From Sphingobium sp. B2D3C (GTDB lineage: Bacteria > Pseudomonadota > Alphaproteobacteria > Sphingomonadales > Sphingomonadaceae): 64,000 nucleotides of DNA. Below the pieces are notes generated by a model. That model ran no database searches and was not told the origin of the DNA. It was given only the letters and a program-made list of their open reading frames with translations. Position numbers and translations under genes: made by a program. The DNA lies in NCBI RefSeq assembly GCF_025961835.1, contig NZ_JAOQOK010000001.1:992001-1056000 (forward strand), read 5' to 3'. Of the stretch, positions 63,994-64,000 are shown piece after piece. Within the stretch, counting starts at the first letter, position 1. Each line of letters begins with the position of its first letter.

Positions 63994-64000
63994 GTCAGTC

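Overview
The window is 64 kb of GC-rich, tightly packed chromosomal DNA that looks alphaproteobacterial, most likely from the order Sphingomonadales (Sphingobium, Novosphingobium or Sphingomonas type). The inference rests on four things. The F0 part of ATP synthase stands alone as atpI-atpB-atpE-atpF'-atpF. The classic cluster pckA / chvI-chvG-hprK-rapZ-EIIA-HPr is present with a kinase-domain-only HprK. A lignostilbene dioxygenase has the same metal-ligand numbering that I recall for Novosphingobium NOV1. Most neighbours are joined by ATGA start-stop overlaps. I see no transposase, integrase, CRISPR array, tRNA or rRNA, so this is vertically inherited core genome with some accessory metabolism.

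Region by region. 1-5.3 kb: tail of an unknown gene, a luciferase-like flavin oxidoreductase, a DUF3237 protein, then a lignostilbene-type dioxygenase divergent from a MarR regulator and an aromatic-acid MFS transporter. 5.3-11.8 kb: an NAD-linked molybdenum formate dehydrogenase operon (fdsG-fdsB-mobA-fdsA-fdsD-fdhD) with mobA inside it. 11.9-16.5 kb: a glutamine amidotransferase with an unlisted 54-residue upstream gene, an RNase-H-like unknown protein with RarA, and a PadR/DUF2218 pair with strong palindromic operators. 16.5-21 kb: bacteriophytochrome, heme oxygenase and a glycosyltransferase. 21-28 kb: MOSC and HNH proteins, a flavin amine oxidase with a cytochrome c, pyrF, purB and radC.

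28-34.6 kb: the YdbH-YnbE-YdbL envelope lipid-transport operon, then the F0 ATP synthase operon, closed by a good intrinsic terminator. 34.7-45.4 kb: uvrC, an SDR/membrane fusion with a DUF2269 protein, secG, pyrG, a small exported protein directly upstream of secA, secA, and an MHS-family transporter. 45.4-52.5 kb: an rRNA/tRNA methyltransferase, the nitrogen-type phosphotransferase/ChvGI regulatory operon, and pckA with a terminator-like hairpin in its leader. 52.6-64 kb: a MscS channel, a stomatin/NfeD/YnfA operon, a CitE-like lyase, guaB, rsmB, a TPR protein, and the rsmA-pdxA-surA operon running off the right end.

No wholly new system is evident. The observations most worth testing are the candidate secretion-monitor protein ahead of secA, the possible attenuator ahead of pckA, the dioxygenase/MarR operator region, the amine oxidase-cytochrome c pair, and the PadR-DUF2218 unit that lacks its usual siderophore reductase. 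All domain calls come from reading motifs by eye; no database search was run.
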